A stretch of DNA of 64,000 bases, from contig NZ_FXYA01000204.1 in NCBI RefSeq assembly GCF_900184965.1, forward strand, positions 83,989 to 147,988, in the 5' to 3' direction. A model generated the notes under the pieces. The model saw only the letters and a list, made by a program, of their open reading frames with translations. It made no database searches and had not been told where the DNA came from. Shown piece after piece: positions 26,992 to 34,265 of the stretch (within the stretch, counting starts at the first letter, position 1; each line of letters starts with the position of its first letter). The stretch is from Akkermansia muciniphila. GTDB taxonomy: Bacteria > Verrucomicrobiota > Verrucomicrobiia > Verrucomicrobiales > Akkermansiaceae. Both the position numbers and the translations under genes were made by a program.

Positions 26992-29256
26992 TCAGCAGTC
27001 ATTGGAGGCTGTATAAGGTTTCTTTGCCACCAGGTAAATAAGACCCGGCAGGAGCAATAGGGCAACACTCTGTCCGATGCCGAAGGAAGCTTCCGCATAA
27101 ATCCATGCTCCCAGCTGGTAGGTCAGGAAAGCCAGGCAGTACGCCAGGGCGCACATGTAGCCGATGGCGAAGAAAGTCCATTTGGCGCTGTTCATTTCCC
27201 TTCTGATGGCTCCCATGGCCGCGAAGCAGGGGGCGCAGAGAAGATTGAAAATCATGAAGGAGAAAGCGCTCAGGAACGTGAAGGCTCCCGCCTGGACAAG
27301 GCGGTCCCCTGTTTCCCTGATTTCCGCGTCTTCATCTTCTTCTTCCGCTTCAGCGGCGGATTCCCCGGAACCTTCCTCCAGGGATGCCTGGAGCTCCTGG
27401 CCGGCGGGGGACATTTCCTGCGTTTCGGAGGGTTCCTCCGTTTTTTCCGCCTCATCGTCTCCGGAACCGCCGTCCGCATACAGGACGCCGAAGGTTCCGA
27501 CTACGTTTTCCTTGGCGATCAATCCGGTGATGGTAGCCATGGCGGGTTTCCATTCCCCCCAGCCCAAAGGCTGGAAGACAGGCGCGGCCGCATTGCCGAT
27601 GGAGGCAAGCATGCTGTCATTCTGCTCTACGGAATCCACCTTCCAGTTATAGCTGGAGAGGAACCAGATCAGGGCACTGGACACGAAGATGACGGTTCCG
27701 GCTTTTTGCACGAAAGCCTTGCAGCGGTCCCATGCATGGATGATGACGTTCTTCCAGGCCGGGATGTGGTAAATGGGAAGTTCCATGACGAAGGGGGTGG
27801 GATCCCCGGCGAACATGGCGGTCTTTTTCAGAATGAGGCCGGAAAGGATGATGGCGCCCACCCCGATGAAATAGGCTCCCGGAGCCACCCAGGAATTTTC
27901 CGGGAAAAAGGCTCCGGCAATCAGGGCAATGATGGGGGTTTTGGCCCCGCAGGGGATGAACGTGGTGGTCATGATGGTCATGCGCCTGTCCTTTTCGTTC
28001 TCAATGGTTCGGGTCGCCATGACTCCGGGAACGCCGCACCCCATGGAAACAAGCATGGGGATAAAGGATTTCCCGGAAAGGCCGAATTTGCGGAAAATGC
28101 GGTCCATGATAAAGGCTACGCGGGCCATATAGCCGCAGTCCTCCAATATGCCCAGGCACAGGAACAGTACCGCCATTTGCGGGAGGAAGCCCAGAACGGC
28201 CCCCACGCCGGCAATCACGCCGTCCTGGATCAGGCTTTCCAGCCAGGGGGCGCAGCCGGCGCTTTCCAGCAGGCCTCCCACCCATTCAGGAACCCATTCC
28301 CCGAAGAATGTATCATTGGCCCAGTCCGTACCCCACGCGCCTATCGTCTGGATGGAGATGTAATATACAGCCCACATGACGACGGCGAAAATGGGGAGGC
28401 CCAGCCAGCGGTTGGTGATGATGCGATCAATCCTGTCGCTGCCCGTCAGGCCGCCGGGGCTGGCTTTAACGACGGCATTGTTGATGATGCGGGAAATGGA
28501 ATTATAGCGTTCATTGGTGATAATGGACTCGCTGTCGTCATCCATTTTCCGCTCCATGGTTTCAATAATCCCGTTAATGCGGGATTGTTCCTCGGGATGG
28601 AGAGCGAGCTGGTCCGCGACTTTCCGGTCTCTTTCGAAAACTTTAACGGCAAACCATTTTTTCTGCTGGTCCAGGCATTTGCCGGTGATGATGTCCCCAA
28701 TTTCTCCGATGGCTTTTTCCAGGTGGTTCGGAAAGTGGACGGCCTGCGGGGGGCGTGCATCGTCCGACGCAGCCGTCGTTACCACGGCGTCTATCAGTTC
28801 ACGGATGCCGGTCCCCTTGAGAGCGCTGATTTCCAGCACCCGGCAACCGAGGTCGCGTGAAAGTTTTTCCGTGTCGATCCTGTCGCCGCGCTTCCGGACA
28901 ATGTCCATCATGTTCAGTGCGATAATGACGGGAACGCCCAGTTCGCAAAGCTGGGTGGTGAGGTAAAGATTGCGTTCCAGGTTGCTGCCGTCAACCAGAT
29001 TCAGGATAAGGGAGGGGTGGTCCGTGACCAGGTAATTCCGGCTGACGATTTCCTCCAGAGTATAAGGGGAAAGGGAATAAATGCCCGGAAGGTCTTCAAT
29101 GATGATATTTTTATGCCCTTTCAGGCGGCCTTCCTTTTTTTCCACGGTGACGCCGGGCCAGTTTCCGACGTATTGGCTGGCGCCTGTCAGGGCGTTAAAA
29201 AGCGTGGTTTTTCCGCAGTTGGGGTTGCCCGCCAGGGCGATGGTAATGTTGCTCAT
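26992..29256 (-). CDS. feoB: Ferrous iron transporter B
   Basis: The 754-residue inner-membrane protein has an N-terminal GTPase domain with GNPNCGKTTLFNALTG (G1), DLPGIYSL (G3) and NMMD (G4). About ten membrane segments with the two Gate repeats follow (GCGVPGVMATRTIENEKDRR and the second C-terminal copy). It imports Fe2+. An acidic, low-complexity insertion of about 55 residues (about 594-648) interrupts the region after VVGTFGVLYADGGSGDD and is unusual. Two FeoA genes lie upstream and the Cys-rich partner downstream, forming one operon under DtxR-type sites. Confidence 0.96.
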   Translation of the reverse strand: MSNITIALAGNPNCGKTTLFNALTGASQYVGNWPGVTVEKKEGRLKGHKNIIIEDLPGIYSLSPYTLEEIVSRNYLVTDHPSLILNLVDGSNLERNLYLTTQLCELGVPVIIALNMMDIVRKRGDRIDTEKLSRDLGCRVLEISALKGTGIRELIDAVVTTAASDDARPPQAVHFPNHLEKAIGEIGDIITGKCLDQQKKWFAVKVFERDRKVADQLALHPEEQSRINGIIETMERKMDDDSESIITNERYNSISRIINNAVVKASPGGLTGSDRIDRIITNRWLGLPIFAVVMWAVYYISIQTIGAWGTDWANDTFFGEWVPEWVGGLLESAGCAPWLESLIQDGVIAGVGAVLGFLPQMAVLFLCLGILEDCGYMARVAFIMDRIFRKFGLSGKSFIPMLVSMGCGVPGVMATRTIENEKDRRMTIMTTTFIPCGAKTPIIALIAGAFFPENSWVAPGAYFIGVGAIILSGLILKKTAMFAGDPTPFVMELPIYHIPAWKNVIIHAWDRCKAFVQKAGTVIFVSSALIWFLSSYNWKVDSVEQNDSMLASIGNAAAPVFQPLGWGEWKPAMATITGLIAKENVVGTFGVLYADGGSGDDEAEKTEEPSETQEMSPAGQELQASLEEGSGESAAEAEEEDEDAEIRETGDRLVQAGAFTFLSAFSFMIFNLLCAPCFAAMGAIRREMNSAKWTFFAIGYMCALAYCLAFLTYQLGAWIYAEASFGIGQSVALLLLPGLIYLVAKKPYTASNDC

Positions 29257-29333
29257 GAATGGTTTCCTTGTCTTGATGAATGAGTGCGCCGTCTTGCTGT
29301 CAGGTCAGGAAACGTGCGGTAATAAAAGCGGAA

Positions 29334-29564
29334 TCAATGGATGTGGATATTCTCGGCTTCCAATTTGCGGATGGAGAGTTCGTACCCGCGGACAGTAACT
29401 TCAATAGGGTCTCCCAGGGGGGCTACTTTGCGGATGAATATCTGCGTTCCCTTGGTAACTCCCATGTCCATGATGCGCCTTCTGACCGGGCCTTCCCCCG
29501 CCAGTTTCCCGACGGTGACGGTTTCCCCGATGAGGGCGTCTCTTAATGTACGTTGTTTGGTCAT
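29334..29564 (-). CDS. feoA: FeoA-domain protein, second copy
   Basis: A 76-residue SH3-like protein with TLRDALIGETVTVGKLAG, GPVRRRIMDMGVTKGTQIF and APLGDPIEVTVRGYELSIRK. This is the classic FeoA pattern. FeoA binds FeoB and tunes iron uptake. The start MTKQRTLRD at 29564 is preferred over longer upstream frames, which would run into the other FeoA gene. It ends 77 bases before feoB. Confidence 0.9.
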   Translation of the reverse strand: MTKQRTLRDALIGETVTVGKLAGEGPVRRRIMDMGVTKGTQIFIRKVAPLGDPIEVTVRGYELSIRKLEAENIHIH

Positions 29565-29595
29565 AGAATAATGGTTGATTGTTGGATGAAAGAAC

Positions 29596-29808
29596 TCAGG
29601 CAACGAATATTTTGCTGGCAAGCGCCTTGCTGAGAGCAATTCTGGCTCCTTTGACGTTGACAATGAAATTGCCTCCGTTTTCGGAAACGATGGAAATCGC
29701 GCTCCCGGCAATGAATCCCAGACTTTCCAGAAAACGCCGGGTTTCATCCCTGCCATGGATTTTGTTGACTTGGCGGATATCGCCGATGTTGAGCATAGAG
29801 AGTGGCAT
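29596..29808 (-). CDS. feoA: FeoA-domain protein, first copy
   Basis: A 70-residue FeoA-type protein with SMLNIGDIRQVNKIHG, RRFLESLGFIAGSAISIVS and VKGARIALSKALASKI. It diverges clearly from the second copy. A pair of FeoA proteins upstream of FeoB is common outside proteobacteria. The ATG at 29808 is favoured over an upstream TTG. It is the first gene of the feo operon and lies just downstream of two palindromic operators. Confidence 0.85.
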   Translation of the reverse strand: MPLSMLNIGDIRQVNKIHGRDETRRFLESLGFIAGSAISIVSENGGNFIVNVKGARIALSKALASKIFVA

Positions 29809-29838
29809 GGTGCGTGTATGAATCAAGTTCGGGAGAAA

Positions 29839-29858
29839 GTTAGTCTTATCAAACTAAC
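29839..29858. promoter_or_regulatory. DtxR-type operator variant before the feo operon
   Basis: GTTAG and CTAAC half-sites are present but ten bases apart instead of six. It may be two overlapping 16-base sites, each with one good half. It is 31 bases before the first feoA start. Confidence 0.5.
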
Positions 29859-29928
29859 AAGTCAATGATATTATTCGGCTATCTTTCTTTCATTTATTCA
29901 AAGCTCATTTAATATGAACTGATTATAT

Positions 29929-29944
29929 ATTAGTTTAATCTAAT
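29929..29944. promoter_or_regulatory. DtxR-type operator 6 before the feo operon
   Basis: ATTAG, six bases, CTAAT: a perfect 5-6-5 palindrome upstream of the first feoA. Confidence 0.65.
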
Positions 29945-30011
29945 TCTTGTTAATGGAGAGAAGGTGGAAATTCCCCGGTAATGCCTGCCGTAGGACACGG
30001 AAGGAAGATAC

Positions 30012-30048
30012 AAAAAAGCCGCGCTAATGAATGTTCATCAGCGCGGCT
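30012..30048 (-). terminator. Terminator of the tri-haem peroxidase gene
   Basis: AGCCGCGCT (30017-30025) pairs with AGCGCGGCT (30040-30048). On the minus strand a T-run follows. Confidence 0.85.
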
Positions 30049-30071
30049 GGAAAAGGAGTTTTTCTTCAGAT

Positions 30072-31451
30072 TCAGGAGGCGGGGCAAACTTCGCCCCGGA
30101 CAGGTTTACCGTTGTATTCTCCGGTGAGCGACTTCAGGAAGGCTACCAGAAGTCTCACCTCCTTCTTGTCCAGTTTGTCGTAACCGAGCTGGTAATGATA
30201 CATCTTCGTAATGGCTTCCTCCAGCGTCCGTGCGGAGGCGTCATGCATGTACGGCCAGGTGAGTTCCACGTTGCGGAGGGTAGGAACACGGAACCGGTGT
30301 CTGTCCGATTCCTTTTTGGAGAAATTCATCAGACCGTTATCGTCATTGGTTTTGGCGCGTCCGGCAAAGAAATCGCCTTTAAGGTCGGCGTATTCAAAAG
30401 ACTGTCCTCCCATGGCAGGACCGGTGTGGCAGGTTTGGCAGCCAAGCTTCAGGAAAAGCTTGTAACCCTTTTTGGCGTTCTCGCTGATGGCGTTTTTATC
30501 CCCTTTCAGGTAACGGTCAAACGGGCTGTTCGGCGTGATGAGGGTCTTTTCATATTCCGCGATGGCATTCGTGATGGTTTCACCGGTGAACCCCTGAGGG
30601 TAAACCTTTTTGAATTCCGCGGCAAAAGCGGTGTCCTGATCCAGCTTGGCAGCGATCTTCTTCCAGTCATCCGGATGTTCGTAACCCATTTCCACCGGAT
30701 TCAGGGGCGGCCCTCCGGCCTGTTCCTGGAGGTTGGCAGCGCGTCCGTCCCAAAATTGCTTGGCATGGAAAGCGGCATTGAAGACGGTAGGGGCGTTGAT
30801 GCCGCCTTTCTGGCCGCGGACTCCGGTGGAGGTGGGCAGGTTGTCCGTCCCGGCTTTTTCCAGGGAATGGCAAGAAGCGCAGGAAACGGTATTGTCCGTG
30901 GAAAGGCGCACGTCATGGAAAAGCTTGTAGCCCAGGGCCACTTTGGCCGGATCCGCGGGGAGGGCGTCCGGAATGGGGGCAAGAGGGGAAAGGGCGTATT
31001 CCTCACCTACCATGTCGCCGAAAATTTTCAGACGCTCATCCTTGATCCACTGGAGCATGGCGTTTTTCTCCCGGAGAGTGAGCGTACTGCCCCAGTGCAC
31101 CATGGTGTAGGAAGTGGGAGGCATGGAATTGATTTGAAGCACATGCTCCAGCTTGGAAAGGGTGACGGCGGTGGGAGGCTCTTCCATATTGTAGCTGCGC
31201 TGCCCGTCCCTGATATGGCGCGCCAGCAGGCCTCCGGAAAGAGTATTGACCAGTTCGGAAATATGCGTGCCGGGGCTGTGGCAGTCCGCACACTTGGCGT
31301 TCATGGTCTGTGCGGTGATTTCCGCCGCCTGGGCGGACGTCAGTGGCTTGACATTCTGGTTCGGCAGGAACAGGGGGGCGACAGCCGCCGTCACGATGAC
31401 CGTGCCGCCCAGAATGGCTCCTGCCTTGATGAAGGAACGTGTTTTGCTCAT
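30072..31451 (-). CDS. Tri-haem cytochrome c peroxidase-like protein
   Basis: The 459-residue protein has an N-terminal export signal or anchor. It carries three CxxCH haem c sites: CADCH at residue 54, CASCH near 190 and CQTCH near 338. The last two belong to a di-haem cytochrome c peroxidase/MauG domain (GYKLFHDVRLSTDNTVSC and later LRNVELTWPYMHDAS). The first sits in an extra N-terminal domain. The family reduces hydrogen peroxide in the periplasm using electrons from c-type haems. Its place beside the iron operon fits iron and oxidative-stress control, but no palindrome lies upstream of it. Confidence 0.85.
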   Translation of the reverse strand: MSKTRSFIKAGAILGGTVIVTAAVAPLFLPNQNVKPLTSAQAAEITAQTMNAKCADCHSPGTHISELVNTLSGGLLARHIRDGQRSYNMEEPPTAVTLSKLEHVLQINSMPPTSYTMVHWGSTLTLREKNAMLQWIKDERLKIFGDMVGEEYALSPLAPIPDALPADPAKVALGYKLFHDVRLSTDNTVSCASCHSLEKAGTDNLPTSTGVRGQKGGINAPTVFNAAFHAKQFWDGRAANLQEQAGGPPLNPVEMGYEHPDDWKKIAAKLDQDTAFAAEFKKVYPQGFTGETITNAIAEYEKTLITPNSPFDRYLKGDKNAISENAKKGYKLFLKLGCQTCHTGPAMGGQSFEYADLKGDFFAGRAKTNDDNGLMNFSKKESDRHRFRVPTLRNVELTWPYMHDASARTLEEAITKMYHYQLGYDKLDKKEVRLLVAFLKSLTGEYNGKPVRGEVCPAS

Positions 31452-31517
31452 GAGATTCTCAATGACGTGGAATTGCCCGGATGGTAAAAGGGGAGGGGTA
31501 AAAAATCAAGATTTATT

Positions 31518-32456
31518 CTAAAGTTCGCCGGCCTTTCTCAAATCTTCGTTAATGGCTTCCAGAACATCCGCTTCCGGGGTGAAATTGGCGGCATGGTAGG
31601 AGCTGCGGACCAGTGGGCCGGACGCCACGTGCCTGAAGCCTTTGGAGCGCGCAATTTCCTCATACCGGGCGAAATCATCCGGATGGACGTATTTGACCAC
31701 CGGCAGATGGTTGCGGGAGGGGCGCAGGTATTGTCCCAGCGTCAGGACCGTGACGCCGTGCTCCAGCAAATCGTCCATGGAGCGGAAAAGCTCGTCTTCC
31801 GTCTCTCCCAGGCCCAGCATGATGCCGCTTTTGGTAGAAACCTTGCCGTTCACGCACTCCAGCGCCATCTTGAGAACGCGCAGGGACCGCCGGTACTGGG
31901 CGCGGAAACGGACGATGGGCGTGAGGCGTTCCACCGTCTCCAGATTGTGTCCGAAAATATGCGGACGGGCTGCCATCAGTGTCTGGATGGAAGAAGGTTT
32001 TTCATTCAGGTCCGAGGCTAGCACTTCAATGATTGTGGAAGGGCTGGCTTTTCTGACGGCCCGAATCACCTGGGCGAAATGTGCGGCGGCGCCGTCCGGC
32101 AAATCATCCCGGGTGACCATGGTAATCACGGCGTGGCGCAGCTTCATGTGCACGACGGCTTCCGCCACGTGCTGTGGTTCTTCCGGATCCAGCGGATCAG
32201 GCTTGGCCGTGCGGGTGGCGCAGAATCCGCAGGCGCGCGTGCACCGTTCTCCGGCAATCATGAATGTGGCCGTACCCTGGTTCCAGCATTCATAACGGTT
32301 GGGGCAGTGTGCTTCTTCACAGACGGTAAAGAGGTTCTTGCCTTCCACAAGCTGCTTGACGTCCCAGAATTCCCGGCCGTTGGGCAGGCGCACCTTGATC
32401 CATGACGGCTTGCGTTCCATCCCTTCCGCAGTTTCATTATCGTTCCGGCGTTCCAT
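31518..32456 (-). CDS. lipA: Lipoyl synthase
   Basis: The 312-residue radical-SAM enzyme inserts sulfur into octanoyl groups on lipoyl domains. It has the family's auxiliary cluster motif CEEAHCPNRYECW, the radical-SAM CTRACGFC and the C-terminal GPLVRSSYHA with its serine. The start METxERRND-like methionine at 32456 is preferred to a longer frame that would overlap tadA. It follows tadA by 50 bases on the same strand. lipB is not in the window. Confidence 0.95.
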   Translation of the reverse strand: MERRNDNETAEGMERKPSWIKVRLPNGREFWDVKQLVEGKNLFTVCEEAHCPNRYECWNQGTATFMIAGERCTRACGFCATRTAKPDPLDPEEPQHVAEAVVHMKLRHAVITMVTRDDLPDGAAAHFAQVIRAVRKASPSTIIEVLASDLNEKPSSIQTLMAARPHIFGHNLETVERLTPIVRFRAQYRRSLRVLKMALECVNGKVSTKSGIMLGLGETEDELFRSMDDLLEHGVTVLTLGQYLRPSRNHLPVVKYVHPDDFARYEEIARSKGFRHVASGPLVRSSYHAANFTPEADVLEAINEDLRKAGEL

Positions 32457-32506
32457 AGTCCCGCTAGCTTGCCGTGACTCTGCTGCTTTGGCAAATGCAA
32501 AGTGTT

Positions 32507-33064
32507 TTATTCCGGGCCGCATTCCCTGTTTTCATCCGGAGGGGCGGGAGGACACGCGGACAGTTTTTTCCGTTCTTTTGCCGCCCGCCGCGCCGCGCGG
32601 AAAAACTCCTGAAGATGAAGCAGACACTCGTCTCCCAATACGCCGGGGCGCACCTCGCACTTGTGGTTCAGGGGAGGATTGGAATCCAGCAGATTGATCC
32701 AGCCTCCCGCAGCCCCGGTTTTTGCATCCAGGCAGCCGAAAACGACGCGGTCCGGACGGCAATGGACGATGGCGCCCGCGCACATGGGGCACGGTTCCTT
32801 GGTGACATACAGGGTGCAGCCTTCCAGCCGCCAGTCGCCCAAAGCTTCCTGTGCCGCCGTCAGGGCGATCATTTCCGCGTGGGCCGTAGCATCCTTGAGC
32901 GTCTCCACCTGGTTCCAGCCTCGGCCAATCACGCGGCCATCCTTCACGACAATGGCTCCAACAGGCACTTCCCCTTTCGCGAGGGCCTTTCTGGATTCTT
33001 TCATGGCTTGGCGCATGAACCATTCGTCCGAACCGGGCATTTCCATCATTACGGAGGTTATCAT
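32507..33064 (-). CDS. tadA: tRNA adenosine(34) deaminase-type protein (TadA)
   Basis: The 185-residue cytidine/adenosine deaminase has the catalytic zinc motifs ATAHAEMIAL and TKEPCPMCAGAI, and the FGCLDAKTGAAG loop typical of TadA. TadA converts adenosine 34 of tRNA-Arg to inosine. The C-terminal tail is charged and longer than usual. Methionines at codons 1, 6, 7 and 9 are all possible starts; the first is given here. It precedes lipA on the minus strand. Confidence 0.88.
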   Translation of the reverse strand: MITSVMMEMPGSDEWFMRQAMKESRKALAKGEVPVGAIVVKDGRVIGRGWNQVETLKDATAHAEMIALTAAQEALGDWRLEGCTLYVTKEPCPMCAGAIVHCRPDRVVFGCLDAKTGAAGGWINLLDSNPPLNHKCEVRPGVLGDECLLHLQEFFRAARRAAKERKKLSACPPAPPDENRECGPE

Positions 33065-33208
33065 GGACTGGGCGGCGCGGTTCTGGCAAGCTCTTTCTGG
33101 AAGATGCTTGTTGTGTTTTATACAGTAAGCGCATCATGCCGCGGAAAGGTGTGGGGATGAATGCGTTTTTACGTTGATTCCGGAGAATGGGTGGCATAAG
33201 TATGACCC

Positions 33209-34207
33209 ATGAGTTTTTCAGAACCCTGTGCCCTGGCCGTGGATTTCGGCGGCACGAGCATCAAAATGGGCGTAACGGCGGGGGATCGTATTCTGGCGAC
33301 GGCCGACCGCATCCCTACCGCCATGTTCGAAAGCCCGCAGGCAATCATTGACGCCATGATTGCGGCCGCCCGCACCCTGCGCGGACAATTCCCCACCGCC
33401 TGCGTGATGGGCATGGGGATGCCGGGATGGTGCGATTACCAGCAGGGAGTGCTTTACCAGCTCACCAATGTAAGGGTCTGGGATCGGCAAATTCCGGTGA
33501 AAGAGATGATGGAGCAGGCCCTGGGGCTCCCCGTCGTGCTGGATAATGACGCCAACTGCATGGCTTATGCGGAATGGAAGCTGGGCGCCGGGCGCGGCAT
33601 GTCCAGCCTGGTGTGCCTGACGATGGGAACGGGGATAGGCGGGGGAATCGTGGTGCATGACCGCATGCTGCGGGGGAGGCGGCTTTCCGCTGCGGAACTG
33701 GGCCAGACCAGCATTCATTACCAGGGAAAAACGGGACCGTTCGGCAGCCGTGGAGCCATTGAGGAATACATCGGCAACAACGAGCTGGCGGCGGAGGCGG
33801 TTAAACGGTATGCCGGGGCGGGAATCGTCAAGACGGCGGATGAATGCACGCCCAGACATCTGGACGAGGCCGCCCGGTCCGGATGCCCCATAGCCCTCCA
33901 ATTGTGGGAGGATACGGCGGAAATGCTGAGCTGCCTGATCATGAACCTGATGTATACGCTGGTGCCGGACGCCTTCATCATCGGGGGCGGCGTGGCCAAG
34001 GCAGGGGATTTGTTGATGAAGCCACTGTTGGAGAACCTCAGGAAACAGTTGTTTCCTCTTCTCATGGAGGATTTGAGAATTCTGCCGGCCAGGTTTGGAG
34101 CGGAGGCGGGGCTGCTGGGGGCGGGAGCCATGGCAATGGACGAATTCATGGGGCTGGGGATTTTGGAACGGTTTAAAAACAAGAAATCACCCCAGGCTTC
34201 TTGTTAG
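33209..34207 (+). CDS. ROK-family sugar kinase-like protein
   Basis: The 332-residue protein shows the ASKHA phosphate loop LAVDFGGTSIKMG, the catalytic region LDNDANCMAYAEWKLGAG and TMGTGIGGGIV. Most ROK kinases carry a zinc-binding CxCGxxGC motif. Here the same place reads GPFGSRGAIEEYIGN, so the cysteines are absent and zinc is unlikely. The family phosphorylates glucose, N-acetylmannosamine or related sugars, or regulates sugar genes; no helix-turn-helix is present. Its stop codon lies inside the operator of the P-type ATPase. Confidence 0.8.
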   Translation: MSFSEPCALAVDFGGTSIKMGVTAGDRILATADRIPTAMFESPQAIIDAMIAAARTLRGQFPTACVMGMGMPGWCDYQQGVLYQLTNVRVWDRQIPVKEMMEQALGLPVVLDNDANCMAYAEWKLGAGRGMSSLVCLTMGTGIGGGIVVHDRMLRGRRLSAAELGQTSIHYQGKTGPFGSRGAIEEYIGNNELAAEAVKRYAGAGIVKTADECTPRHLDEAARSGCPIALQLWEDTAEMLSCLIMNLMYTLVPDAFIIGGGVAKAGDLLMKPLLENLRKQLFPLLMEDLRILPARFGAEAGLLGAGAMAMDEFMGLGILERFKNKKSPQASC

Positions 34208-34218
34208 ATTAGACTAAT
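34203..34218. promoter_or_regulatory. DtxR-type operator 7 before the P-type ATPase
   Basis: GTTAG, six bases, CTAAT, overlapping the ROK stop codon and 48 bases before the ATPase start. Confidence 0.6.
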
Positions 34219-34265
34219 ATAAGGCTTGCCATGCCGGAGCGGCAGGCGTACAAGCGGAACAGGTC

